Part shown: in pieces, positions 17,089-27,354 of the stretch
Numbering within the stretch: the first letter of the stretch is position 1
Layout of the letters: each line of letters starts with the position of its first letter
Assembly: GCA_963704815.1 (NCBI GenBank)
Contig: CAVPHU010000003.1
Coordinates: forward strand, 186,001-250,000
Direction of reading: 5' to 3'
DNA: 64,000 nt
DNA from: DATKWD01 sp963704815
Lineage (GTDB): Bacteria > Actinomycetota > Acidimicrobiia > Acidimicrobiales > Salinilacustritrichaceae
The notes under the pieces: model-generated
The model's input: the letters and a program-made list of their open reading frames with translations, nothing else
What the model was told of the DNA's origin: nothing
Databases searched by the model: none
Program-made: the position numbers and the translations under genes

Positions 17089-18125
17089 GCGATCTCGAGC
17101 GTCGCTACCGGCGACTCCTGGCAGCGTGGCCGGCCAGGGCACGCAAGGAGCGCGGTGACGAGATCATTGCCACCACGCTCGAGATCGCCGAACGCCGAGG
17201 CAGGTCTCCCGGGGTTACCGATGGGGTCCGGTTCGTGATGGCCGGTCTGGGCGCTCGCCTTCGGCGGCGACCACCGTTCCATTGGTGGTTGAGCTATCGG
17301 CTGTTCGGCGCGCGCCTGCCCGACCGCTACCACGAGTGGATGCTCGACGACCTCCGAGGACCGGGCTGGCGGCGTCGGTGGTTCGGGCGCGATCTCATGA
17401 CCACGGCTATCTGGGTGCTCATGCTCCTCGGCCTGAGCCGAGATCTGCCGAACTCTTCGGCGTGGGTGTTCTTCGTGGCCCCCGCCGTTTTCCTCGGGGT
17501 GTCGTCGCTCAGCGCCGAGCGAAATCGCAACAAGGCGCTCGCTCGTCACGGCTATGACCCCAAGGGAGTGGTGATCCGCAGGGCTGCGGTCCCTGCGCCC
17601 GTTGCGCCGCGTCCGGTGGTCAACCGAGCGCTGGTCCCGGGCTTCCGGCGCGCCGGTCTGATCATGACGTTCGCGGCCCCCTCGGCGGCCGCCGCGCTCC
17701 TGTGGCCGGCGACCCTCACCATCGGGCCACTCGCCATCGGCTCTGGGCAACCGCTCGACCATGCTGTTGCGATCGTCATCGCCGCGACGGTGGTCGGGAT
17801 CGCTGCGGTGCTCGCGCTCGGGGCGTCGGTGCGCCTCGGCCCCGACGCACCGGAGGCGATCCCGGCACCCGTGGCGACTCGTCCGCTCATCCTCGGAGCG
17901 GCCGCCGTCGCCGTCGTGCTCGCCTTGCTCTGGATTCAGGCGGTCCCGGGGATGGTTGGGCTCGCCCTCGTGGCCGGCGGACCCGTGGGGATCGGGCTGG
18001 TCGTGTTCGACGGCTCGCTGCGCCGCAGCGGTCGGGCGGCCTCGACCGGAACCGCGGACCTCCGGTGGCGGCGGCATCGCAGCCAGGCCAAAACCGCCCC
18101 CCACGTTGACATTCCTGCCCGATGA
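17085..18125 (+). CDS. PadR-associated polytopic membrane protein
   Basis: The product has 346 residues from ATG 17085. The first 90 residues (LERRYRRLLAAWPARARKERGDE) are soluble and similar to the N-terminus of many proteins coupled to PadR genes. About six membrane segments follow, two at roughly 105-150 and four in the C-terminal half. No catalytic motif or transporter signature is evident. The 3' end contains the presumed -35 box of the leuA leader. The role is unknown; membrane stress or drug response would fit the PadR partner. Confidence 0.7.
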   Translation: MSDLERRYRRLLAAWPARARKERGDEIIATTLEIAERRGRSPGVTDGVRFVMAGLGARLRRRPPFHWWLSYRLFGARLPDRYHEWMLDDLRGPGWRRRWFGRDLMTTAIWVLMLLGLSRDLPNSSAWVFFVAPAVFLGVSSLSAERNRNKALARHGYDPKGVVIRRAAVPAPVAPRPVVNRALVPGFRRAGLIMTFAAPSAAAALLWPATLTIGPLAIGSGQPLDHAVAIVIAATVVGIAAVLALGASVRLGPDAPEAIPAPVATRPLILGAAAVAVVLALLWIQAVPGMVGLALVAGGPVGIGLVVFDGSLRRSGRAASTGTADLRWRRHRSQAKTAPHVDIPAR

Positions 18126-18134
18126 CGGCACGCT
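18106..18134 (+). promoter_or_regulatory. Probable leuA leader promoter
   Basis: TTGACA at 18106-18111 is a perfect -35 box. A weak -10 box CACGCT is placed 17 bases later at 18129-18134. Transcription would start near 18141, so the leader peptide would be leaderless or start within a base or two of the 5' end. The box lies in the last codons of the membrane protein gene. Confidence 0.45.
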
Positions 18135-18135
18135 T

Positions 18136-18177
18136 GTGTTCGTGAAGCGGTTCCAGGACCTTCTCCTTCTGACGTAG
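18136..18177 (+). CDS. leuL: Leucine leader peptide for leuA attenuation
   Basis: A short frame reads VFVKRFQDLLLLT and stops at TAG 18177. The four consecutive leucine codons (CTT CTC CTT CTG, 18160-18171) lie just before the stop and directly before the attenuator hairpins. Ribosome stalling on these codons when leucyl-tRNA is scarce would favour leuA transcription. The start may be GTG 18136 or GTG 18142; the second fits the predicted transcription start better. Too short for standard gene finders, but the arrangement is convincing. Confidence 0.8.
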   Translation: MFVKRFQDLLLLT

Positions 18178-18178
18178 G

Positions 18179-18200
18179 CGAACACCGCCATAGGTGTTCG
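18179..18200 (+). promoter_or_regulatory. First attenuator hairpin of the leuA leader
   Basis: CGAACACC (18179-18186) pairs perfectly with GGTGTTCG (18193-18200) around a 6-base loop. The copy GTGTTCG at 18136-18142 could pair with the same left arm if it is transcribed, giving the mutually exclusive structures expected of an attenuator. Confidence 0.7.
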
Positions 18201-18202
18201 TC

Positions 18203-18244
18203 GAACCTCCTGCGCTCGAAAGAGCCGGGAGGTTCTTCAGTTTT
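18203..18244 (+). terminator. leuA attenuator terminator
   Basis: GAACCTCC (18203-18210) pairs perfectly with GGAGGTTC (18228-18235), followed by TTCAGTTTT. The 8-bp stem with a T-rich tail is a plausible intrinsic terminator that stops transcription before leuA when leucine is plentiful. Confidence 0.75.
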
Positions 18245-18273
18245 CGACCCAAACCCGAGAGGACAATCAGCAG

Positions 18274-19955
18274 ATGCCCCCGCAACCTGCCCAGCCGAAG
18301 ACGATGCCGTTCGAGAAGTACGTGCCGTTCCTTCCGCTGCCCCTCTCGGTCGACCGCACCTGGCCCGACCAGCGCATCGAGAAGGCGCCCCTGTGGTGCG
18401 CGGTCGACCTTCGCGACGGCAACCAGGCGCTCATCGACCCGATGGACCCCAGCCGAAAGCGCCAGATGTTCACCACGCTGGTGGCCATGGGCTTCAAGGA
18501 GATCGAGGTCGGCTTCCCGTCGGCGAGCCAGCCCGACTTCGACTTCTGTCGTCAGCTGATCGAGGAGGACCTGATCCCCGACGACGTGACGATCCAGGTC
18601 CTGACCCAGTGCGCGACCCGAGCTGATCGAGCGCACCTACGAGGCCATCGCCGGGGCGTCGACAGGCGATCGTGCACTTCTACAACTCGACCTCGGTCCT
18701 CCAGCGGCGCGTCGTGTTCGGTCTCGACAAGCCCGGCATCACCGACATCGCGGTCAACGCCGCCAAGCTGTGCCGCAAGCTCGAGGAGACCGTGCCCGAC
18801 ACGCAGGTGCTCTACGAGTACTCGCCCGAGAGCTTCACGCAGACCGAGATCGAGTACGCCGTCGAGATCTGCGCCGAGGTCACCGACGTCATCGACCCAG
18901 GCAGCGACGAGAAGCTGATCCTCAACCTGCCGGCGACGGTCGAGATGTACACGCCCAACATCTACGGCGACGTCATCGAGTACTTCCACCGCAACATCCC
19001 CAACCGCGACAAGGTCGTGCTGTCGCTCCATCCGCACAACGACCGCGGCTGTGCGGTGGCCGCCGCGGAGTTCGGCGTCATGGCCGGCGCCGATCGGGTC
19101 GAGGGCACGCTGTTCGGCAACGGCGAGCGCACCGGCAACGTCGACATCGTCACCCTGGCGCTCAACCTGTTCAGCCAGGGCGTCGATCCCGAGCTCGACC
19201 TGTCCGACATCGACCGCATCCGCCGGGTCGCCGAGTACTGCAACCGCCTGCCGGTCCACCACGCCACCCCTACGCCGGCGACCTCGTCTACACGGCGTTC
19301 TCGGGCAGCCACCAGGACGCCATCAAGAAGGGCATGTCGGCCCTCGACGACGACTACGACGATGTGGGAGGTCCCTTACCTGCCCATCGACCCGAAGCAC
19401 GTCGGTCGCACCTACGAGGCCGTCATCCGGGTCAACAGCCAGTCGGGCAAGGGCGGCGTCGCCTACATCATGGAGTCCGAGCACGGGCTCCATCTCCCCC
19501 GCCGGCTCCAGATCGAGTTCTCGAAGTCGATCCAGCACGTCACCGAGGACACGGGTACCGAGATCTCACCGGTCGAGATGTGGGACCGGTTCGAGGAGAT
19601 CTACCTCACCGACGGCCGGGTCGAACTCCGGTCGCAGGAGGTCACCACCGACGACGACCGGGCCACGATCACCGCCCAGATCTCGGTCGACGGCGAGCCC
19701 ACCACGGTGCACGGCGAGGGCAACGGCCCCATCGCTGCGTTCGTCGATGCGCTCCGGCGCGAGCTCGACATCGAGGTCGACATCGTCGACTACAGCGAAC
19801 ACGCCGCCAGCTCGGGCTCGGACGCGACGGCGGTCGCCTATGTCGAGGTGCAGACCCCCGACGGCGAGATCTGCTGGGGCGTCGGACGCCACCCGAGCAT
19901 CCTGGCGGCCTCGCTCCGTGCAGTCGTGTCGGCGGTCAACCGCATCGCACGGTGA
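18274..19955 (+). CDS. leuA: 2-isopropylmalate synthase (frameshifted in this sequence)
   Basis: LeuA condenses acetyl-CoA with 2-oxoisovalerate, the first committed step of leucine synthesis. The start is ATG 18274 after GAGAGGA. DLRDGNQAL at 46-53 carries the catalytic Arg/Asp, HPHNDRG the metal ligands, and FGNGERTGN the flexible signature. The C-terminal leucine-binding domain is present. Four breaks occur. Near 18611, 18659 and 19360, restoring one GC/CG dinucleotide repairs the frame (giving QCARPELIERTYEA, GASRQAIVHF and DYDAMWEVPY). Near 19260, one C restores VHPRHPYAGD. The repaired protein is full length and colinear with the family, so consensus error is the likely cause. Leucine attenuation is predicted upstream. 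Confidence 0.93.
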
Positions 19956-20590
19956 ACCACCAACTCGCCAGCCTCGTGGTCACCGGCGACTCGGACCGGT
20001 GGCGCGAAGCCGGGTTCGCCGTCGACGACGACGAGATCCGCATCGGGTCGACGGCCATCTCGATCATCGACGACCTCGACCGCGTCGGCATCCTCGCTGC
20101 GCGCGTGGCGGGGACCGACGGCCCGGTGACCGAACCGGACGGGCTCCCGCTCCACGCCGCCGACCAGGCTGCGCCGCCGCCTGCGGTCGCGCCAGCCCAT
20201 CCCAATCGGGTGACTGCGATCGATCACGTCGTCGCCATGACACCCGACCTCGACCGCACCGCAGCCGCCCTCGACGGCTTCGGGCTCGACCTCCGCCGGC
20301 GGCGCGACGCCGAACGGGACGGCCACGAGGTGCACCAGCTCTTCTACTGGCTGGGCGACGTCATCCTCGAGGTGGTCCAGGATGCGCGCCTCGACGCCGA
20401 CGCTCCTGCCGCGTTCTGGGGCCTCGCCCTCACCGTCGACGACCTCGACGGGACCGCGGCCTCGCTCGGACCGCTCGTCGGCGCGCCCCGACCGGCGGTC
20501 CAGCCGGGCCGCCGCATCGCGTCGCTGAAACGCGACGCAGGCCTGTCGGTCCCCATCGCCTTCATGACTCCCCACGGTTCTGCCGACTGA
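19952..20590 (+). CDS. VOC (glyoxalase/bleomycin resistance) family protein
   Basis: The product has 212 residues from GTG 19952, overlapping the leuA stop as GTGA. The N-terminal 85 residues resemble half a VOC module (GSTAISIIDDLDRVGILAARVAG). The C-terminal part (VTAIDHVVAMTPDLDRTAAALDGFGLDLRR, then HQLFYWLGDVILEVVQDA) is a clear VOC fold ending in PIAFMTPHG. These metal-dependent folds serve lyases, dioxygenases and resistance proteins, so no substrate is proposed. Coupling to leuA may simply reflect compact packing. Confidence 0.75.
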   Translation: MNHQLASLVVTGDSDRWREAGFAVDDDEIRIGSTAISIIDDLDRVGILAARVAGTDGPVTEPDGLPLHAADQAAPPPAVAPAHPNRVTAIDHVVAMTPDLDRTAAALDGFGLDLRRRRDAERDGHEVHQLFYWLGDVILEVVQDARLDADAPAAFWGLALTVDDLDGTAASLGPLVGAPRPAVQPGRRIASLKRDAGLSVPIAFMTPHGSAD

Positions 20591-20607
20591 CCTAGGGTCC
20601 GGCGGCC

Positions 20608-21207
20608 ATGCTCGACCACGTCTTCCACGACGCCATCGGCGCCCTCCGCGCCGCGCTCGAGGCCGCGCTGCTCGAGCGTCAGGCGTTCGAGGAACGCTTC
20701 CAGGCCGATGTCCTGCTCGGCGACCTCAGCTGGGAGACGAGCTACGGCATGCCCGGCGAGGGCTGGCCGCCCCGCGTACAGGCCGACCTCACCCTCGAGT
20801 GGCCGACCTGGGCCCAGACCGCCTACCGATCCTGGTACCTCGGAACCGGCCTCGAGGAGGGTCCACGCATCGAGATCGAGCTCGTCCTGCGGGTACAGCG
20901 CCTCACCGACTCGCCCTCGCCCGAGCGCATCCTGGGCGTGTTGCCGGCCGAGAGCCCGCTCGTCGGAACCGAGCGCCTCGAACGACGGTCGGTGACGGTC
21001 GAGACCGTCTACGGACGCGACCTCGGTGCCGCCAGCTATGCGGTCGAGGTCGGCTACGAGGGCTCCTACGAGCTCGACGACGACACGCTCGAGGACGGCT
21101 CGATCCTCGACGCCCACTTCGGGGCGATGGGAGGATGGATCGCGTCCACGCTCGTGCGACTGGGCGACCTGCCCCTCGGCTACGCGCCCGAGGACGCCAA
21201 CGACTGA
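20608..21207 (+). CDS. Hypothetical protein
   Basis: The product has 199 residues from ATG 20608. It is acidic and probably cytoplasmic. Sequence blocks include DVLLGDLSWETSYGMPGEGWPPRVQADLT, VLPAESPLVGTERLERRSV and a C-terminal LDAHFGAMGGWIASTLVRL. I do not recognise the family. It lies 18 bases after the VOC gene and 12 bases before the enoyl-CoA hydratase, so it probably belongs to the leuA transcript. Confidence 0.65.
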   Translation: MLDHVFHDAIGALRAALEAALLERQAFEERFQADVLLGDLSWETSYGMPGEGWPPRVQADLTLEWPTWAQTAYRSWYLGTGLEEGPRIEIELVLRVQRLTDSPSPERILGVLPAESPLVGTERLERRSVTVETVYGRDLGAASYAVEVGYEGSYELDDDTLEDGSILDAHFGAMGGWIASTLVRLGDLPLGYAPEDAND

Positions 21208-21218
21208 AGGAGTCCACC

Positions 21219-22025
21219 ATGCCCACCGAAGCGTCGTCCCCTGAAGAGCCGGTGTTGCTGACCGAGATCAGCGAGCGCATCGCCACCGTCACGCTGAACC
21301 GGCCCCGGGCGCGCAACGCGCTGAGCCGTGCGCTGCGGAAGGCGATCTGGAAGACCTTCACCGGACTCGACGCCGACGACGACGTCGACGTCATCATCCT
21401 CACCGGAGCCGACCCGGGCTTCTGCGCCGGGCTCGACCTCAAGGAGTTGGCGTCGGGCGACGACTCCCTCGGCGACACCGGTGCATCGGGGTCGACGTCC
21501 GCGAACCGTGGACCCATGCCGCCGATGAGCAAGCCCGTGATCGGCGCGGTGAACGGGGTGGCCATCACCGGCGGGTTCGAGCTGGCCCTGGCGTGCGACT
21601 TCCTGGTCGCCGGCGAGCACGCCCGATTCGCCGACACCCACGCCCGGGTCGGCATCATGCCGGGCTGGGGACTCACCGTCGAGCTCCCCGAGGCCATCGG
21701 CTTCCGTCGGGCCCGCGAGATGAGCTTCACCGGCAACTTCCTCGACGCCCAGACCGCCTGCGAGTGGGGACTGGTGAACCGGGTGGTGCCCCACGACGAC
21801 CTGCTGCCGACGGCCCGCGGACTCGCCGCCGACATCGTGAGCAACGACCAGCAGGCCGTGCGGACGATCCGCACGACCTACCGACAGGGCTCCCTGGCCA
21901 CTGGCGCCGAGGCGTGGGAGATCGAGGGTCGAGCCGCCGGCGAGTGGCAGGCCGACGGGGTCGATCCAGCCGAGATCGAGAAGCGTCGCCGACAGGTCAC
22001 CGCACGGGGTCGAACCCAGGTCTGA
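21219..22025 (+). CDS. Enoyl-CoA hydratase/isomerase family protein
   Basis: The product has 268 residues from ATG 21219, after AAGGAG. Crotonase features are IATVTLNRPRARNALS, the first oxyanion-hole strand GADPGFCAGLDLKEL, and KPVIGAVNGVAITGGFELALACD as the second. The expected catalytic Glu region is FADTHARVGIMPGWG; the canonical hydratase Glu pair is not obvious, so it may be an isomerase or another crotonase activity. The C-terminus follows the family. Confidence 0.85.
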   Translation: MPTEASSPEEPVLLTEISERIATVTLNRPRARNALSRALRKAIWKTFTGLDADDDVDVIILTGADPGFCAGLDLKELASGDDSLGDTGASGSTSANRGPMPPMSKPVIGAVNGVAITGGFELALACDFLVAGEHARFADTHARVGIMPGWGLTVELPEAIGFRRAREMSFTGNFLDAQTACEWGLVNRVVPHDDLLPTARGLAADIVSNDQQAVRTIRTTYRQGSLATGAEAWEIEGRAAGEWQADGVDPAEIEKRRRQVTARGRTQV

Positions 22026-22133
22026 GAGCGCGTCGCCCACGATTTGGGCCACGCCACACCGAGTCCGGCTACGGTTTGCGCCGTCGGGGCACACACCTGT
22101 GGCTCCGGCTCCAACTCTCCAGGAGGAACTCCC

Positions 22134-23301
22134 TTGCTTCAGCGACGCTGGCTCCGGCTGTTCGCGGTCTTGCTTGCTCTGACTCTGGTTGCCGCTGCGT
22201 GCGGTGACGACGACGACAGCGAGACCTCGACCGGCGACGACACCGAACAATCATCGGACGGACAATCAACGGACGGTGAAAGCGCCGCATCGTCGGCGCA
22301 GGTCTCGCTCGACGAGCTCTGCCAGGAAGCCTTGGACCGGGGCGTCGAAGCGCCCGACGGCTTCACGGTTCGCCTCGTCACCGACATCGGCAAGGTCGAC
22401 GACCGTACGTTCAACCAGTTCGCGTTCGAAGGCATGCAGGCTGCCGAAGAGTGCTTCGGGTTCGAGACCTCGTTCATCGAGACGCAGTCCGAGGCCGACT
22501 ACGCCGCCAACATCGCCACCTCACTCGAGGGCGACCCCGACGCCATCGTGACCGTCGGCTTCCTCATCGCGACCGACACCCTTGCGGCAGCCGAGGCCAA
22601 CCCCGAGGTCAACTTCATCGGCATCGACCAGTTCCAGGAGGAGTTCCCACCGAACTACGTCGGCGTGCAGTTCCGTGAGGACGAAGGCGGCTTCCTCGCC
22701 GGTGTCGCCGCAGCGCAGCTGAGCGAGTCCGGTGTCATCGGCGTCGTCGGCGGCCGTGAGGACGTGCCTCCGGTCGTCCGCTACGTGAACGCCTACGAGA
22801 CCGGCGCCAAGTCGGTCAACCCCGACATCGAGGTGCTGTCGATCTACAACGAGTCGTTCAACGACCCGGCCAAGGGAGCCTCCGACGCCGAGCAGTTCAT
22901 CGGTGAAGGCGCCGACGTCATCTTCGGCGCCGGCGGCCCGACCGGCTCGGCCGGTGTGGTCAAGGCCACCGAGCAGGGTCTCTGGGGCATCGGCGTCGAC
23001 CAGGACGAGTACTTCTCGACCTTCGACGGCGGTTCGGCACCCGGTGCCGAGTTCCTGGCCACCTCGGCCATCAAGCGGGTCGACCTCTCGGTGTTCGAGA
23101 ACATCGTCGCCCTGCATGGAGGGCACCTTCGAGGGCAGCCTGTTCGTCCTGACGGCCGAGAACGACGGCATCACCTACGCGCCGCCCCACGATGCCGACG
23201 TCCCCGAGGGCTTCGAGGAACTGCTCGAGGAGACTCGAGTCGGGCTCGCCGAGGGCACCATCGACATCGGCGTCGACCCCGTCACCGGGGATCCGAACTA
23301 G
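22134..23301 (+). CDS. BMP-family nucleoside-binding lipoprotein of an ABC importer (frameshifted)
   Basis: The start is TTG 22134 behind a very strong AGGAGGA. The signal peptide ends in the lipobox VAAAC (Cys23), followed by an acidic Ser/Thr-rich tether. The mature protein has BMP motifs: DIGKVDDRTFNQFAFEGM, IVTVGFLIATDTLA, NFIGIDQFQEEFPPNYVGVQFREDEGGFLAGVAA and ADVIFGAGGPTGSAGV. BMP proteins bind nucleosides. The frame breaks near 23113-23115; restoring one GC dinucleotide (CTGCGCATG) gives VALRMEGTFEGSL and the normal end at 23301. The downstream ATPase, permeases and salvage genes support nucleoside import. Confidence 0.9.
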
Positions 23302-23330
23302 CACCACCGGCTCGGATCTCTGATCAACGT

Positions 23331-23366
23331 GAAGGCCCCGCTCTCGGCGACGAGCGCGGGGCCTTC
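23331..23366 (+). terminator. Strong stem-loop between the binding-protein and ATPase genes
   Basis: GAAGGCCCCGC (23331-23341) pairs perfectly with GCGGGGCCTTC (23356-23366) around a 14-base loop. There is no T-tract, so it may be a partial terminator or an mRNA-stabilising hairpin that lets the binding protein be made in excess over the membrane components. Confidence 0.65.
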
Positions 23367-23392
23367 GCCGTTGACGTGCAAAGATCACCACC

Positions 23393-24920
23393 GTGGGTGA
23401 GCCAGAAAGCGTTCCCGTGCTCGAGGCGCGGGGTATCACCAAGGAGTTCCCTGGTGTCATCGCCAACGAGGACGTCGACTTCGACCTGACGCAGGGCGAG
23501 ATCCATTGCCTGCTCGGCGAGAACGGGGCCGGTAAGAGCACGCTCATGAACGTGTTCTTCGGCCTCTACCAACCGACCGGGGGACAGATCCTCGTCCGGG
23601 GCGAACCGGTGTCGTTCAACAGCTCGGCCGACGCCATCGCCCGCGGGATCGGCATGGTGCACCAGCACTTCCAGCTGATCCCGGTGTTCACGCGTCACCG
23701 AGAACGTGGTGTTGGGAGACGAGGTCACCAAGGGCCCGCTGCTCGACATGGCGACGGCTCGGGCTCGCATCGTCGAGATCGCCGAGCGGTACGGTCTCGA
23801 TGTCGACCCCGACGCCCTCGTCGGCGACCTGTCGGTCGGCCAGCAGCAGCGGGTCGAGCTGGTCAAGGCCCTGTTCCGCGACGCCGAGATCCTGATCCTC
23901 GACGAACCGACGGCGGTGTTGACGCCGGGTGAGGTCGACGATTTCTTCGAGGTGGTGCGGAGCCTCGTCGACCGGGGCATCTCGATCGTGTTCATCACGC
24001 ACAAGCTCCGTGAGGTGCTCTCGGTGGCCGATCGCATCACCGTGCTCCGCAACGGACGAACCGTCGGCTCGGCCGACCCGAAGGAATCGACCTCGCAGAG
24101 CCTGGCCAATCTCATGGTCGGGCGCGATGTCAGCTTCGAGGTCGACAAGGCGCCGTCCGACGCCGGCGAACCCCGGCTCGAGGTCAAGAACCTCGTCGTG
24201 TCCGACCAGCGCGGCCTGGTCTCGGTGAACGGCATCGATCTCACGGTCCGCGCCGGTGAGATCTACGGCGTCGCCGGCGTCGAGGGCAACGGCCAGCGAG
24301 AGCTGGTCGAGGCGCTCACGGGTATGCGTCACGCCGATTCGGGCACGGTGCACGTCGACGGCGTCGACATCACCAGTGCCAGCCCTCGAGAGGTCTTCGA
24401 CCTGGGCGTCGGCCACGTCCCCGAGGACCGCAACCGCCACGGCCTCGTCGGTGCGTTCAGCGTCGCCGACAACCTCGTGCTGAACAGCTACCACCGGCCG
24501 CCCTTCCTCCGGAGGTTCGTTCGGCAGACCGCGGCGATCAACGAGAACGCCGTCGACCTCGTCGAGCGCTACGACGTGCGGACCCCGGGCATCGACGTGC
24601 CCGTGTCGACCCTTTCGGGCGGGAACCAGCAGAAGGTGATCATCGCCCGCGAGCTGGCCGGCGACGACGCCGTGTTGATCGTCGCCCAGCCGACCCGCGG
24701 TCTCGACGTCGGATCGATCGAGTTCATCCACTCCCGCATCGTCGAGATGCGCGATCACGGCGCCGCAGTCCTCCTCGTGTCGGCCGAGCTCGACGAGATC
24801 CTCTCGCTGTCCGATCGGATCGGCGTGCTCTATCGCGGCACCCTGGCCGGCGAATTCGACCGCGCCGACACGAACCGCGAGGGACTCGGACTCTTGATGG
24901 CGGGCGGGTCGGCGACATGA
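23393..24920 (+). CDS. Nucleoside ABC transporter ATP-binding protein, two ATPase domains (frameshifted)
   Basis: The start is GTG 23393. The first ATPase domain has Walker A GENGAGKST (42-50) and signature LSVGQQQR. The second has the degenerate GVEGNGQREL loop and signature LSGGNQQK, as in the RbsA/BmpA-partner family. QHFQLIPVFT is followed by a break near 23691-23694. Restoring one CG dinucleotide gives VFTRVTENVVLGDE and the full protein of about 509 residues. The stop overlaps the permease start as ATGA. It should energise import of nucleosides delivered by the BMP-type lipoprotein. Confidence 0.92.
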
Positions 24921-26085
24921 GCGACGACGCCACCCCGCCGACCGACGATCCCGAACCCAGCGCAGCAGCCGAGCTCAAGAAGACCTTCGATCTCCAGCCG
25001 GTGCTCGTCCCGTTCCTGGCCATCGTCCTGGCCGTCCTCATCGGCGGCATTCTCATCGCCGCCATCGGCGACAACCCGATCGAGGCCTACTGGGCCCTGC
25101 TTCGCGGCATGTGGGGCAACTCCGACCGGATCGCCGCGTCGCTCGCGCGCTCTGCACCCTTCATCGGCGCGTCGCTCGCGGTGGCTTTCGCCTTCCGGGC
25201 CGGGCTGTTCAACATCGGCGCCGAAGGCCAGCTCCTCATCGGGGCGACCGCAACCGCATGGGTCGGCACCTGGGCCATGTTCGGCGACACGCCCGCCATC
25301 GTCCTCGTCCCCCTCCTGCTCATCGCCGGTACGATCGGTGGTCTCGTCTGGGGCGGCATCCCCGGCGTGCTGAAGGCGCGAACGGGCGCCCACGAGGTGA
25401 TCGTCACGATCATGCTCAACAACATCGCTGCGCTCTACGTGCGCTATCTCGTCAGCTCGCAGGACCCGATCATCCTCCGGGACGAGACGGCGAGCGTGCC
25501 ACGGACGGCAGTCGGTCCCGAAGGGCGCCCGACTCCCCGAGATCGTCGACATCGAACCACCCCTGCACATCGGCATCATCATCATGATCGCGTTGTGCTT
25601 CGTGGTCGCGTTCCTCGTCAACCGCACCCCGTTCGGCTTCGAGATCCGCACGGTCGGCACCAACCCGGATGCCGCCCGCTACGCCGGCATGCGGGTGAAC
25701 CGGACCATCATTCTCGTGATGGCGCTCTCGGGCGCCTTCGCCGGCCTCGCCGGATCGACCGAGATCCTGGGCACCAGCGGGTTCCTCAGCCCCGGCGTCT
25801 TCGTGGCCATCGGGTTCGACTCGATCGCCATCGCCCTGCTGGCCCGCGCCAACCCCTACGGCATCATCCCCGCTGCCATCCTGTGGGGGTCGATGCTGTC
25901 GGGATCCGGCCTGATGCAGCAGGAGACCGGCCTCTCGATCGACGCCGTGCGCATCGTGCAGGCCCTCGTCCTGCTGTTCGTGGCGGCTGATGTGATCGTT
26001 CGCACGGTGTTCCGCATCAAGAAGGGCGAAGGCAGGGGCCTTCGAGACCACGAGCATCACCTCGGGCTGGGGTGGCGGCACATGA
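24917..26085 (+). CDS. Nucleoside ABC transporter permease 1 (frameshifted)
   Basis: This branched-chain-type permease has many membrane segments and the family motif FRAGLFNIGAEGQLLIGA plus TGAHEVIVTIMLNNIA. The frame breaks near 25504-25507, where restoring one CG gives VPRTRQSVPKGARLPEI, and near 26032-26034, where one GC restores the end AFETTSITSGWGGGT with TGA at 26083-26085. With both repairs the gene has about 390 residues and its stop overlaps the ATG of permease 2 as ATGA. It forms the channel with permease 2. Confidence 0.9.
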
Positions 26086-27347
26086 GCACCGCGCAACGCA
26101 GGACCATCGGCGTGCTGTTCGGCATCCTCGGCATCGTGCTGGTCGGCGCGGTTGCGCCCAACCTCGACTCAGCGACGCGAGCGTTCACGTTCGAGACACC
26201 GCCAGACCCGGCGACGTTCTCGTTCACACCCTCGGTGCTCGTCATCGCCATCGGCATCATCTTCATCCTCACCGCAGTCATCGACCTTCCTCGGCAAGCG
26301 CGCCGAGCGGTGGGCACCCATCGCACTCGGCGACGTCGGCGGCCCTCTTCCTGCCGCTCATCGTCATCATCGGCCTCGCCCTGTCGACCTCGTCGAACAC
26401 CAACGTCATCCAGCTCATGGTCGAGTCACTCCGGCTGGGCACCCCGATCGCACTCGGAGCGATGGCCGGCCTGTGGTGCGAGCGCTCCGGTGTGGTCAAC
26501 ATCGCCATCGAGGGAATGATGCTCGCCTCCGCCGGCGTCGGATTCACCGTCTACGCGACGCTCGGCAACGGCAACGAGACGCACTGGCTGTGGATCTCGA
26601 TCGCCATCGCCATCCTCACCGGCGGGTTCGATCGCGGCCCTCCACGCGGTGGTGTCCGTGTCCTTCCGCGTCGACCAGATCATCTCCGGCGTGGTCATCA
26701 ACCTGCTCGCCATCGGGATGACCGGGTTCCTGCGTTCCGAGCTCATCGTGCCGTCGGGCACCACGTCGGGTGTCCCGACCTCGGACATCTCGCTGCCGTT
26801 GCTGTCGAGCCTCCCGATCGTGGGCGACCAGGTGTTCACGAACAAGCCGATCTTCTTCTCGATGTTCGTGGTGGTGGTCATGAGTTGGTTCATCCTCTGG
26901 CGGACCCGCTTCGGTCTCCGGATCAGGTCGGTCGGCGAGAACCCGCACGCAGCCGAAACGCTGGGCGTGAACGTCATCAAGATGCGCTACCAGGCGGTCA
27001 TCATCGGCGGGCTCATCGCCGGGCTGGCCGGTGCCTGGTTCTCGATGGAATCGCAAGGCGGATTCCAGGACAACATGACCAACGGCGCCGGCTTCATCGC
27101 CCTCGCTGCCCTCATCTTCGGCAAGTGGCGGCCGGGCACGGCGTTCCTGGGCGCCATGCTCTTCGGATTCACCCGCGCCCTGGGCTCACGGCTGCAGATC
27201 CTCGGAGTCGAGGTCGGCGACTTCGAGATCCCGAGCGAGCTGTGGCAGTCGCTCCCGTTCGTCGTCACCATCATCGTGGTCGCAGGCGCGGTCGGCCGCG
27301 CCATGCCACCTGCAGCCGACGGGGTGCCCTACGAGCCCAGCCGATGA
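26082..27347 (+). CDS. Nucleoside ABC transporter permease 2 (frameshifted)
   Basis: The start is ATG 26082. The family core GLWCERSGVVNIAIEGMMLASA and SFRVDQIISGVVINLLAIG are clear, as is the EXX loop RSVGENPHAAETLGVNV. Three breaks occur. At 26281-26284 restoring CG gives ATFLGKRAERWAPIAL. At 26329-26333 it gives ALGATSAALFLPLIV. At 26628-26631 it gives GGFAIAALHAVVSVSF. The repaired protein has about 423 residues and ends at TGA 27347. Three identical-type losses within 350 bases make a sequencing cause most likely. Confidence 0.9.
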
Positions 27348-27354
27348 ACCGGCC

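Noticed and set aside
18600..19380. Programmed frameshifting in leuA
   Set aside because: There is no slippery heptamer or stimulatory structure, several breaks occur in a row, and the same dinucleotide losses affect unrelated genes.
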